Assembly: GCA_007124475.1 (NCBI GenBank)
Contig: SLFB01000238.1
Coordinates: 1-11,978, forward strand
DNA length: 11,978 nucleotides
From: Vibrio sp.
GTDB lineage: Bacteria > Pseudomonadota > Gammaproteobacteria > Enterobacterales > Vibrionaceae
Reading direction: 5' to 3'
A program made the position numbers and the translations under genes. The notes beneath the pieces are model-generated. The model made no database searches and had not been told where the DNA came from. It was given only the letters and a program-made list of their open reading frames with translations. Below, in pieces: positions 1 to 5,360 of this stretch (positions are counted from its first letter, which is position 1; every line of letters starts with the position of its first letter).

Positions 1-36
1 GATCGACATCGGATTGATAAACATTGGCAAGTGAGC

Positions 37-62
37 AAAAAAAATCCCGCCTTTCAGCGGGG
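37..62 (-). terminator. Intrinsic terminator, minus strand
   Basis: Read on the minus strand, a CCCGC/GCGGG stem (46-50 with 57-61, with a possible G-U pair at 45/62) and a six-base loop are followed at once by eight U residues (44 down to 37). This is a textbook Rho-independent terminator for leftward transcription. There is no comparable T-run on the plus strand. No minus-strand gene lies between it and tusA, so it must end a short transcript or act inside the leader of a gene left of the window. Confidence 0.65.
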
Positions 63-122
63 AAGCCCAAGAAAACGGTTCATTGTTATTGGAGAGAGTA
101 CAAAAACATTGTTAAATGCATG
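37..122 (-). ncRNA. Candidate small RNA or leader transcript
   Basis: The interval between a candidate minus promoter (start near 122) and the terminator at 37-62 would give an RNA of about 85 nt. It begins with a weak AACAT/ATGTT hairpin, has a mostly unpaired middle, and ends in a GC stem plus U8 tail, the usual shape of a Hfq-type sRNA. A nine-codon ORF (MNRFLGLPR, stop inside the terminator stem) also lies in it, so an attenuator leader for a gene further left is an alternative. I do not recognise a known sRNA family. This is inference from promoter and terminator placement only. Confidence 0.3.
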
Positions 123-128
123 TTAATT

Positions 129-157
129 AATTTAGTTTATTGTGTTTATTTTGCCAA
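129..157 (-). promoter_or_regulatory. Candidate minus promoter for the small transcript
   Basis: On the minus strand TTGGCA (157-152) is followed after 17 nt by TAAATT (134-129), predicting a start near 122. The -35 is 5/6 to consensus and the -10 is 4/6. The surrounding DNA is AT-rich, which raises the chance of a false match. Confidence 0.35.
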
Positions 158-164
158 GTGATTA

Positions 165-192
165 TTGAATATTTTTCCTTCAGTCGTATTAT
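165..192 (+). promoter_or_regulatory. Candidate tusA promoter
   Basis: TTGAAT (165-170) and TATTAT (187-192) are 16 nt apart and predict transcription from about 199, some 30 nt before tusA. It lies back to back with the candidate minus promoter at 129-157. Confidence 0.4.
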
Positions 193-228
193 CTACGCCT
201 TATTTAAGTCCTCGATTAGGTTTTTAGC

Positions 229-477
229 ATGGTATTTGATCCAACATTAGCGGCATATACTCTTGAAGCTCAGGGCTTGCGTTGCCCAGAGCCAGTAATG
301 ATGGTTCGTAAAACGATTCGCACCATGCAAGAAGGTGAAGTGTTATTGGTGATAGCCGATGATCCTTCAACGATTCGGGATATTCCTAGTTTCTGCCGTT
401 TTATGGATCATCAGCTTTTGGCGCAGCAAACCGAGCAGTTGCCTTACCAGTACTTGATCAAAAAAGGTTTAATCTAG
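229..477 (+). CDS. tusA: Sulfurtransferase TusA (SirA family)
   Basis: The 82-aa product is a small cytoplasmic sulfur carrier. In the family it accepts persulfide sulfur from the cysteine desulfurase IscS and passes it to the TusBCD-TusE relay for 2-thiolation of tRNA wobble uridine (mnm5s2U). The sequence shows the family signature GLRCPEPV at residues 16-23, with the acceptor cysteine at Cys19, the same position as in E. coli TusA (81 aa). The rest is a short alpha/beta domain ending in LIKKG. No strong Shine-Dalgarno precedes the ATG at 229, but the length fits the family and there is a promoter-like pair at 165-192. The gene stands alone and faces the minus-strand membrane protein gene across an ERIC-like repeat. 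Family assignment is firm; the pathway role is by family. Confidence 0.95.
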   Translation: MVFDPTLAAYTLEAQGLRCPEPVMMVRKTIRTMQEGEVLLVIADDPSTIRDIPSFCRFMDHQLLAQQTEQLPYQYLIKKGLI

Positions 478-510
478 TTTTGAAGCGTGATTGAGAGATG
501 GGTTTTTCAT

Positions 511-552
511 CGATGAAAGTAAGGCGACAGGATGATTGGCCTTACTTCATCG
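511..552. other. Long hairpin downstream of tusA
   Basis: CGATGAAAGTAAGGC (511-525) pairs with GCCTTACTTCATCG (539-552) apart from one bulged A, leaving a 13-nt loop. No U-run follows on either strand, so it is not a standard intrinsic terminator. It could stabilise or end tusA mRNA 3' ends, or be a remnant of a repeat. Confidence 0.5.
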
Positions 553-605
553 CTTAAGCAGTCACATAAACCGACAATGGCTCATGTTGATGAGTGGTAA
601 CCGAG

Positions 606-734
606 TTATCCCCGCCCTACTCGAAGCTGCAGGGGGGTGGCTACGTTCGTTCACCCCAATCATAGAGTCTGTCTATGTTCATGGCGATTCGCTCACTGGC
701 CCGCCTACCTGCAACTCCAAGTTGTTTAGGTATA
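606..734. repeat. ERIC-like intergenic repeat (IRU)
   Basis: A 129-bp imperfect palindrome runs from TTATCCCCGCCC to GGTATA. The ends pair imperfectly: the right end read in reverse (TATACCTAAACAACTTGGAG) resembles the left end. The inner part read on the minus strand (657 to 639) gives GGGGTGAACGAACGTAGCC, close to the conserved GGGGTGAGCGA core of enterobacterial repetitive intergenic consensus elements, and the length matches the usual ~127 bp. The element fills most of the convergent gap between tusA and the 86-aa gene and ends 3 bp past that gene's stop codon. ERICs are known as non-autonomous, transcribed, foldable elements in Enterobacteria and Vibrio. Exact boundaries are approximate. 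Confidence 0.75.
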
Positions 735-737
735 GAG

Positions 738-998
738 TTATTCTTGGAACTCGATCGCTCGGATTTCAGCCTGCAGTTTATTGACTTGTTGCTGCAAAGT
801 CCTTAATTCGTTATGCATTGGAATGATGTAGGCGACTCGGATCCAAGCTTCGACGGTGAGAGCAGCCATAATAATGGCTCCGGCAACCATCGGTAGCCAC
901 ATATTGGTTAACGTCATACCTAATAAGGTGAGTAGAAAGCCAAAAGTGAATAAGTAGCTCTGACTTTTGGCGGTCATTCCTGTATAGCGTGTCAGCAT
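738..998 (-). CDS. Uncharacterised small two-helix membrane protein
   Basis: The gene encodes 86 residues I do not recognise as a named family. It has a short polar N-terminus, two hydrophobic segments at about residues 15-32 and 34-58 (FTFGFLLTLLGM and MVAGAIIMAALTV), and a charged, heptad-like tail from about 62 to 83 (LRTLQQQVNKLQAEI) that probably forms a coiled coil. A small inner-membrane protein with a cytoplasmic or periplasmic oligomerising tail is likely. A good Shine-Dalgarno (GAGGG, ~8 nt before the ATG at 998) supports the start; a second in-frame ATG at codon 8 is possible. It lies downstream of mneA on the same strand, 148 nt away, with a hairpin between. No clear promoter of its own was seen. 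A role in manganese handling would be guesswork. Confidence 0.75.
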   Translation of the reverse strand: MLTRYTGMTAKSQSYLFTFGFLLTLLGMTLTNMWLPMVAGAIIMAALTVEAWIRVAYIIPMHNELRTLQQQVNKLQAEIRAIEFQE

Positions 999-1023
999 AA
1001 TTAACCCTCTTACCGCACCACGA

Positions 1024-1036
1024 TAGGTTTAACCTA
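1024..1036. other. Short palindrome upstream of the 86-aa gene
   Basis: TAGGTT T AACCTA is a perfect 6-bp inverted repeat around one base, located 26-38 nt before the start codon of the minus-strand 86-aa gene. It could be an operator half-site pair, but no regulator is recognised. Confidence 0.25.
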
Positions 1037-1067
1037 GCACGGCAATAGTAATACGAATATGGCTAAC

Positions 1068-1103
1068 ATCACGCTCTTAATCGCTTTTCATCAAGAGCGT
1101 GAT
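1068..1103. other. 11-bp hairpin between mneA and the 86-aa gene
   Basis: ATCACGCTCTT (1068-1078) and AAGAGCGTGAT (1093-1103) are perfect inverted arms around a 14-nt loop. Neither strand has a U-run next to it. It lies 44 nt past the mneA stop codon and may stabilise the mneA mRNA 3' end or act as a weak or Rho-assisted terminator ahead of the 86-aa gene. Confidence 0.5.
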
Positions 1104-1146
1104 CCAGTGCTAACAATTTTTATCGAAAAAGTGCGGTTGCTGGGTC

Positions 1147-1701
1147 TTAAAATAGCGCTGCGCCAATCGCTAAGCCGACAAATAAAATCGCGGTGATTTT
1201 TCGTATCAGGGCTAGTGGCAGTTTATTGGCCGATAATTTACCGATCACTACGACAGGGACATTAGCCAACAGCATACCAATCGTGGTGCCTAAAATGACC
1301 CACAATAAGGCGTCGGCATATTGGGCACCTAAGATGGAAGTGGCTATTTGGGTTTTGTCGCCAATTTCAGCAATAAAGAAGGCGATAAAACTGGCGACAA
1401 ATGGCCCACGATTAGAAATCGATTCTTCATCATCCAGTTTATCGGGAATCAACACCCAGCCGGCCATGATTAAGAAGCTTACCACCAAGACCCATTTTAA
1501 TATCTCGGGCGACAAATAATCGGCAACGACGACGCCTAACCAAGCCGCTAAGGCATGATTGGCTAGCGTAGCGAGAAATATCGCCGCAATGATCGGAATC
1601 GGTTTTCGGTATCGACTGGCTAACAGTAGAGAAAGCAGTTGGGTTTTATCGCCAATTTCAGCTAAGGCGACGGTAGTAATTGAAATAGCTAATACGCTCA
1701 C
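1147..1701 (-). CDS. mneA: UPF0016/GDT1-family manganese exporter MneA
   Basis: The 184-aa product is a six-helix inner-membrane protein of the UPF0016 (TMEM165/GDT1) family. The family hallmark E-x-G-D-K-T appears twice, at residues 15-20 and 112-117, in two homologous three-helix halves joined by an acidic loop (DKLDDEES, about 87-94). These motifs form the cation path. The Vibrio cholerae member MneA is known as a Mn2+ exporter that protects from manganese excess, and this is the likely role here. The start is GTG at 1701-1699, giving the usual N-terminus (residues SVLAISITT follow), with only a weak Shine-Dalgarno. The gene diverges from glyQ and has a ~200-nt leader holding a yybP-ykoY-type Mn2+ riboswitch, strong independent support for a manganese function. 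Assignment to the family is firm; substrate is by homology plus the riboswitch. Confidence 0.93.
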   Translation of the reverse strand: MSVLAISITTVALAEIGDKTQLLSLLLASRYRKPIPIIAAIFLATLANHALAAWLGVVVADYLSPEILKWVLVVSFLIMAGWVLIPDKLDDEESISNRGPFVASFIAFFIAEIGDKTQIATSILGAQYADALLWVILGTTIGMLLANVPVVVIGKLSANKLPLALIRKITAILFVGLAIGAALF

Positions 1702-1712
1702 GATAGGCTCAA

Positions 1713-1757
1713 TGGGGCGGGATAATTATAATAACCATAGACAAACGCCACGCCCCA
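1713..1757 (-). promoter_or_regulatory. Possible expression platform of the mneA riboswitch
   Basis: In the mneA leader, TGGGGCG (1757-1751) can pair perfectly with CGCCCCA (1719-1713), which ends 11 nt before the GTG start. No U-run follows, so control is more likely at translation initiation than by intrinsic termination. This assignment is inference. Confidence 0.35.
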
Positions 1758-1775
1758 CCCCGGTTCGCTTTGTTT

Positions 1776-1902
1776 GCCTAAGGTCTTGCTCAGCTAAAAT
1801 GATTTTAGCCTCGGACGCCATGGTGATTTGGCACCAATCATGTTGACGAACGAACCGTTAAGATTAAACCCTCTTACCGGCAAGCTACTCCCCAAAGACG
1901 GC
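1776..1902 (-). promoter_or_regulatory. yybP-ykoY manganese riboswitch
   Basis: Read on the minus strand the mneA leader has the two conserved strands of this class: GGGGAGTAGC on the 5' side (1893-1884) and GCAAGACCT on the 3' side (1789-1781), about 100 nt apart. Between them lie three hairpins: 1872-1880 with 1855-1863 (one mismatch), CACCA/TGGTG at 1832-1836 with 1821-1825, and a 7-bp stem at 1803-1809 with 1793-1799. The closing helix is imperfect (GG/CC next to the motifs, GCC/GGC outside). This class binds Mn2+ and turns on Mn efflux genes, including UPF0016 genes, mntP and alx. Placement right after a good promoter and ahead of mneA fits. Confidence 0.88.
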
Positions 1903-1905
1903 GCA

Positions 1906-1934
1906 ATTCTAATCAGGCTGTTAAGAAATCTCAA
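1906..1934 (-). promoter_or_regulatory. mneA promoter
   Basis: On the minus strand TTGAGA (1934-1929, 5/6) and TAGAAT (1911-1906, 5/6) are separated by the ideal 17 nt. The predicted start near 1900 falls at the first bases of the riboswitch, as expected if every transcript carries the full aptamer. Confidence 0.65.
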
Positions 1935-1983
1935 GTCACAAATGACCTCAAGACTTACTTTTGGGATAATTTGCCACAATCCA

Positions 1984-1992
1984 TGGTATAAA
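1984..1992 (+). promoter_or_regulatory. Candidate extended -10 promoter for glyQS
   Basis: TGG TATAAA (1984-1992) fits an extended -10 element (TGn then TATAAA); no good -35 lies at 16-18 nt, which is common for such promoters. The start would be near 1999, leaving a ~119-nt leader before glyQ. Confidence 0.4.
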
Positions 1993-2041
1993 TTGCCCTA
2001 AAAGGGATTTTTGACCATTAATTAAGCAATATTACCCCTAC

Positions 2042-2075
2042 TCGCTGAGCGAATATCTCGGTATACTTGTTCGCT
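2042..2075 (+). other. Mutually exclusive hairpins in the glyQ leader
   Basis: AGCGA (2048-2052) can pair either with TCGCT just upstream (2042-2046, one-base spacing in DNA, too tight for an RNA loop unless partly opened) or, as AGCGAA (2048-2053), with TTCGCT downstream (2070-2075, 16-nt loop). Only the second is a comfortable RNA hairpin. No U-run or antiterminator is evident. Confidence 0.25.
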
Positions 2076-2117
2076 ATTTCTTATCAATTCAAACAGAAGA
2101 ATCGCGCGAACCTGACT

Positions 2118-3035
2118 ATGCAAAAATACGATATCAAAACCTTTCAGGGTATGATCCTCGCGCTGCAGGATTATTGGGCCCAACAAGGCTGTACCATTGT
2201 TCAACCATTAGATATGGAAGTTGGTGCAGGCACCTCTCACCCAATGACATGCCTGCGAGCTATCGGCCCAGAGCCTATCGCCACGGCGTATGTTCAACCT
2301 TCTCGTCGTCCAACCGACGGTCGTTATGGTGAAAACCCGAACCGCCTACAGCACTACTATCAATTTCAAGTCATCATCAAACCATCACCGGATAATATTC
2401 AAGAGCTGTATCTTGGATCACTTGAGGTATTGGGTGTTGACCCGCTGGTTCACGATATTCGTTTCGTCGAAGATAACTGGGAAAACCCAACCTTAGGCGC
2501 ATGGGGATTAGGCTGGGAAGTGTGGCTTAACGGCATGGAAGTGACCCAGTTTACTTACTTCCAACAAGTTGGTGGTCTTGAGTGCAAGCCAGTAACCGGG
2601 GAAATAACTTACGGCATTGAACGTCTGGCGATGTATATTCAGGGTGTTGATTCTGTTTATGATTTAGTCTGGACAGATGGTCCATTAGGTAAAGTAACCT
2701 ATGGCGATATTTTCCATCAAAATGAAGTAGAGCAGTCAACCTACAACTTTGAACATGCGGATGTGGATTTTCTTTTCACCTTCTTCGATCAGTGTGAGAA
2801 AGAGTGCCAGTATCTGCTTGAACTCGAAAAACCACTACCATTACCGGCCTATGAGCGGATTTTAAAAGCGGGTCATGCATTTAACCTGCTTGATGCTCGT
2901 AAGGCGATTTCGGTGACTGAGCGCCAACGTTATATCCTGCGTATCCGCAACCTCACTAAAGCGGTTGCTGAAGCGTATTACGCCTCTCGCGAAGCGCTAG
3001 GCTTCCCAATGTGTAAAAAGGGTGAGGATAAATAA
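2118..3035 (+). CDS. glyQ: Glycyl-tRNA synthetase alpha subunit
   Basis: GlyQ is the class II catalytic subunit of the bacterial alpha2beta2 glycyl-tRNA synthetase, forming glycyl-adenylate and charging tRNA-Gly in the cytoplasm. The 305-aa product is nearly collinear with E. coli GlyQ (303 aa): MQKYDIKTFQGMILALQDYW at the N-terminus, GAGTSHPMT at about 37-45, SRRPTDGRYGENPNRLQHYY in the first quarter, and FVEDNWENPTLGAWGLGWEV in the centre. The ATG at 2118 is chosen because it gives the conserved N-terminus; an in-frame TTG at 2067 would add 17 unsupported residues. No clear Shine-Dalgarno precedes the chosen start. The stop is one base before the glyS ATG, so the subunits are made from one mRNA in coupled fashion. 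Confidence 0.97.
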   Translation: MQKYDIKTFQGMILALQDYWAQQGCTIVQPLDMEVGAGTSHPMTCLRAIGPEPIATAYVQPSRRPTDGRYGENPNRLQHYYQFQVIIKPSPDNIQELYLGSLEVLGVDPLVHDIRFVEDNWENPTLGAWGLGWEVWLNGMEVTQFTYFQQVGGLECKPVTGEITYGIERLAMYIQGVDSVYDLVWTDGPLGKVTYGDIFHQNEVEQSTYNFEHADVDFLFTFFDQCEKECQYLLELEKPLPLPAYERILKAGHAFNLLDARKAISVTERQRYILRIRNLTKAVAEAYYASREALGFPMCKKGEDK

Positions 3036-3036
3036 C

Positions 3037-5103
3037 ATGGCCAAAGAATTTTTAATCGAACTCGGTACAGAAGAGTTACCACCAAAGCAGCTTCGCACTT
3101 TAGCTGAAGCGTTTGCCGCCAATTTTAGTACAGAACTTGCCGCGGCAGAGTTGACTCATGACGGCGTAAAATGGTTTGCCACTCCACGTCGTTTGGCGCT
3201 GAAAGTCGCTAATCTTGCCGAGAAACAAACGGATAAAGTGCTAGAAAAGCGTGGCCCTGCCGTTTCTGTGGCTTTTGATGCAGAAGGTAACCCGACTAAA
3301 GCAGCACAAGGTTGGGCGCGTGGTAATGGGATCACGGTTGAGCAAGCCGATCGCCTCAAAACTGAGCAAGGTGAGTGGTTGCTGTTCAAACAAGAAGTGA
3401 AAGGTCAAGCGGCGAAAGCGATTGTCGTTGAGCTGGCTGCCAAAGCATTGGCCAACTTGCCTATCGCTAAGCCAATGCGCTGGGGCGATAAAGAGACTCA
3501 ATTTATTCGTCCAGTAAAAACCTTGACTATTCTGCTTGGTGATGAGTTGATCGACGGCGAAATTTTAGGCGTGGCTTCAGCACGCACCATTCGTGGTCAC
3601 CGTTTTATGGGTGAGAAAGAATTTACCATCGACTCCGCCCAGCAGTATCCAGACATTTTAGAGCAACGCGGTAAAGTGATTGCCGACTATGAGACGCGTA
3701 AAGCGACGATCATCGCGGGAGCTCAGCAAGCGGCACAACAAGTGGGTGGTATTGCGGAACTTGACGACGATTTAGTGGAAGAAGTCACCGCGTTAGTGGA
3801 ATGGCCGGTGGTTTTAACGGCTAAATTTGAAGAGAAATTCCTCAATGTGCCGTCGGAAGCGTTGGTGTACACCATGAAAGGTGACCAAAAATACTTCCCA
3901 GTGTATGACGCTAATAAGCAACTATTACCCAACTTTATCTTTGTGACCAACATTGAGTCTAAAGAGCCACGCCACGTTATCGAAGGTAACGAAAAGGTGG
4001 TACGTCCACGTCTGGCTGATGCTGAATTCTTCTTTAATACCGACCTCAAGAGCAAGCTAATTGATCGCTTGCCACAGCTTGAAACGGCGATTTTCCAGCA
4101 GAAATTGGGCACAATTAAAGATAAGACTGACCGCATCACAGAGTTAGCCGGTTATATTGCAGAGCAAATTGGTGCTGACGTCACACAAGCTAAACGTGCA
4201 GGCTTACTCGCTAAATGTGATTTAATGACCTCAATGGTGTTTGAGTTTACCGATACTCAAGGTGTAATGGGCATGCATTATGCTCGCCATGATGGTGAGC
4301 CAGAAGCGGTAGCATTGGCGATGAACGAGCAGTATATGCCGCGCTTTGCTGGTGATCAGTTGCCAAGTGACGGGGTTTCTTCTGCGCTAGCGATGGCAGA
4401 TAAACTGGATACCATCGTCGGTATTTTCGGGATTGGTCAAGCACCAAAAGGTTCTGATCCTTTTGCTTTGCGCCGCGCTTCTTTAGGTGTGCTGCGGATC
4501 ATCGTTGAATACGGCTACAAGCTTGACTTAGTGGATTTAGTCGCGAAAGCTAAGTCCTTATTTGGTGATCGTCTGACCAATGAAGCGGTTGAGCATGATG
4601 TGATTGAGTTTATGCTGGGTCGTTTCCGCGCTTGGTATCAAGATGAAGGCTTTAGCGTGGATATTATCCAAGCGGTATTGGCGCGTCGTCCAACCAAGCC
4701 GGCTGATTTCGATCAGCGCGTAAAAGCCGTGTCGCACTTCCGTGAATTAGAGGCGGCAGAAGCGTTGGCTGCGGCCAATAAACGGGTTGGGAATATTCTC
4801 GCGAAATTTGCTGGTCAGTTGCCTGCTGAGGTTGATCTCGCGTTATTGCAAGAACCCGCAGAGAAAGCCTTGGCACAAGACGTGGCCGTGATGAGCGAAG
4901 CCCTTGAGCCAGTCTTTGCGTCAGGTGATTATCAGCAAGCACTGAGTCAATTGGCCTCACTACGTGAACCCGTTGATGCGTTTTTTGATAACGTGATGGT
5001 GATGGCTGATGATGAAGCGCTAAAGAAAAACCGTTTAACTTTGCTTAACGACTTGCGTAACTTATTCCTGCAAATTGCTGACATTTCTCTTTTACAAAAG
5101 TAA
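3037..5103 (+). CDS. glyS: Glycyl-tRNA synthetase beta subunit
   Basis: GlyS is the large tRNA-binding subunit that completes the alpha2beta2 glycyl-tRNA synthetase with GlyQ. The 688-aa product matches the usual length (E. coli 689). It begins with the typical KEFLIELGTEELPPKQL, has the conserved LVEWPVVLTAKFEEKFL segment and the phrase VMGMHYARHDGE in the middle HD-like region, and ends in an alpha-helical DALR-type anticodon-binding domain (about 580-688). The ATG at 3037 is chosen; GAGG at 3024-3027 inside the end of glyQ serves as ribosome binding site, and the longer frame starting at GTG 3022 adds five residues without support. A strong terminator follows 32 nt after the stop. Confidence 0.97.
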   Translation: MAKEFLIELGTEELPPKQLRTLAEAFAANFSTELAAAELTHDGVKWFATPRRLALKVANLAEKQTDKVLEKRGPAVSVAFDAEGNPTKAAQGWARGNGITVEQADRLKTEQGEWLLFKQEVKGQAAKAIVVELAAKALANLPIAKPMRWGDKETQFIRPVKTLTILLGDELIDGEILGVASARTIRGHRFMGEKEFTIDSAQQYPDILEQRGKVIADYETRKATIIAGAQQAAQQVGGIAELDDDLVEEVTALVEWPVVLTAKFEEKFLNVPSEALVYTMKGDQKYFPVYDANKQLLPNFIFVTNIESKEPRHVIEGNEKVVRPRLADAEFFFNTDLKSKLIDRLPQLETAIFQQKLGTIKDKTDRITELAGYIAEQIGADVTQAKRAGLLAKCDLMTSMVFEFTDTQGVMGMHYARHDGEPEAVALAMNEQYMPRFAGDQLPSDGVSSALAMADKLDTIVGIFGIGQAPKGSDPFALRRASLGVLRIIVEYGYKLDLVDLVAKAKSLFGDRLTNEAVEHDVIEFMLGRFRAWYQDEGFSVDIIQAVLARRPTKPADFDQRVKAVSHFRELEAAEALAAANKRVGNILAKFAGQLPAEVDLALLQEPAEKALAQDVAVMSEALEPVFASGDYQQALSQLASLREPVDAFFDNVMVMADDEALKKNRLTLLNDLRNLFLQIADISLLQK

Positions 5104-5135
5104 TGATTAGCAATAAACCATACGGTTTGTGATTG

Positions 5136-5167
5136 AAGCCCAACTCTAATGAGTTGGGCTTTTTTTT
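5136..5167 (+). terminator. glyQS terminator
   Basis: AAGCCCAACTC (5136-5146) and GAGTTGGGCTT (5151-5161) form a perfect 11-bp stem with loop TAAT, and the sequence runs through eight T residues to 5167. It is a strong Rho-independent terminator just after glyS. Confidence 0.95.
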
Positions 5168-5179
5168 CAACTGAATACT

Positions 5180-5236
5180 CTAGGGTCTGTTTATCTTTCG
5201 AACAAAATTTAACCGCGAAAGATAAACAGACCCTAG
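5180..5236. repeat. Perfect 21-bp inverted repeat, IS-end-like
   Basis: The left arm (5180-5200, CTAGGGTCTGTTTATCTTTC plus one more G) is repeated exactly inverted at 5216-5236, around a 15-nt AT-rich spacer. Both outer ends read CTAG, which would fit a 4-bp target duplication around a ~49-bp core beginning GGTCTGTTT. Terminal repeats of this look (GGGTCTGTT...) and CTAG targets occur in IS5-type elements, so a minimal MITE or a fused pair of IS ends is the best guess. No transposase is present. As RNA it would be a 21-bp hairpin 13 nt past the glyQS terminator. Confidence 0.7.
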
Positions 5237-5253
5237 TGTTCAAAAATAGTACT

Positions 5254-5281
5254 TTGATAGGTAAAAGCATTACGGTATGTT
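5254..5281 (+). promoter_or_regulatory. Candidate avtA promoter
   Basis: TTGATA (5254-5259, 5/6) and TATGTT (5276-5281, 4/6) are 16 nt apart. A second possible -10, TACAAT (5335-5340), has a poor -35 TTCATG at 5311-5316 with an 18-nt gap. Either would place avtA under its own control, as expected behind the glyQS terminator. Confidence 0.35.
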
Positions 5282-5296
5282 CAAGGATTAATCGAC

Positions 5297-5319
5297 GAGC
5301 ATGGCATCGTTTCATGCTC
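5297..5319. promoter_or_regulatory. Operator-like inverted repeat before avtA
   Basis: GAGCATG (5297-5303) and CATGCTC (5313-5319) are perfect inverted arms with a 9-nt spacer (16-bp centre-to-centre), just downstream of one promoter candidate and overlapping the -35 of another. It could be a repressor site or an mRNA hairpin. No known regulator is recognised. Confidence 0.3.
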
Positions 5320-5360
5320 CTTTAGGCAAGTTAATACAATTATGAATTAGGCAGTCAGCA

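Noticed and set aside
1..24. Start of a minus-strand coding region (MFINPMSI) at the left edge
   Set aside because: Only eight codons are visible and no ribosome site precedes the ATG, so it cannot be supported, though it would make the upstream terminator an attenuator.
536..784. 82-aa open frame on plus
   Set aside because: It runs through the hairpin and the ERIC-like repeat, has no ribosome site, and its peptide looks like translated repeat, so it is probably not a gene.
2067..2117. Upstream TTG start for glyQ
   Set aside because: It adds 17 residues absent from the family; the ATG at 2118 restores the conserved N-terminus.
3723..4139. 138-aa open frame on minus inside glyS
   Set aside because: It is an antisense shadow of a clear glyS reading frame with low-complexity serine-rich peptide and no start signals.
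4947..5315. 122-aa open frame on minus
   Set aside because: It overlaps the end of glyS antisense and crosses the glyQS terminator and the inverted repeat; no coding character is seen.
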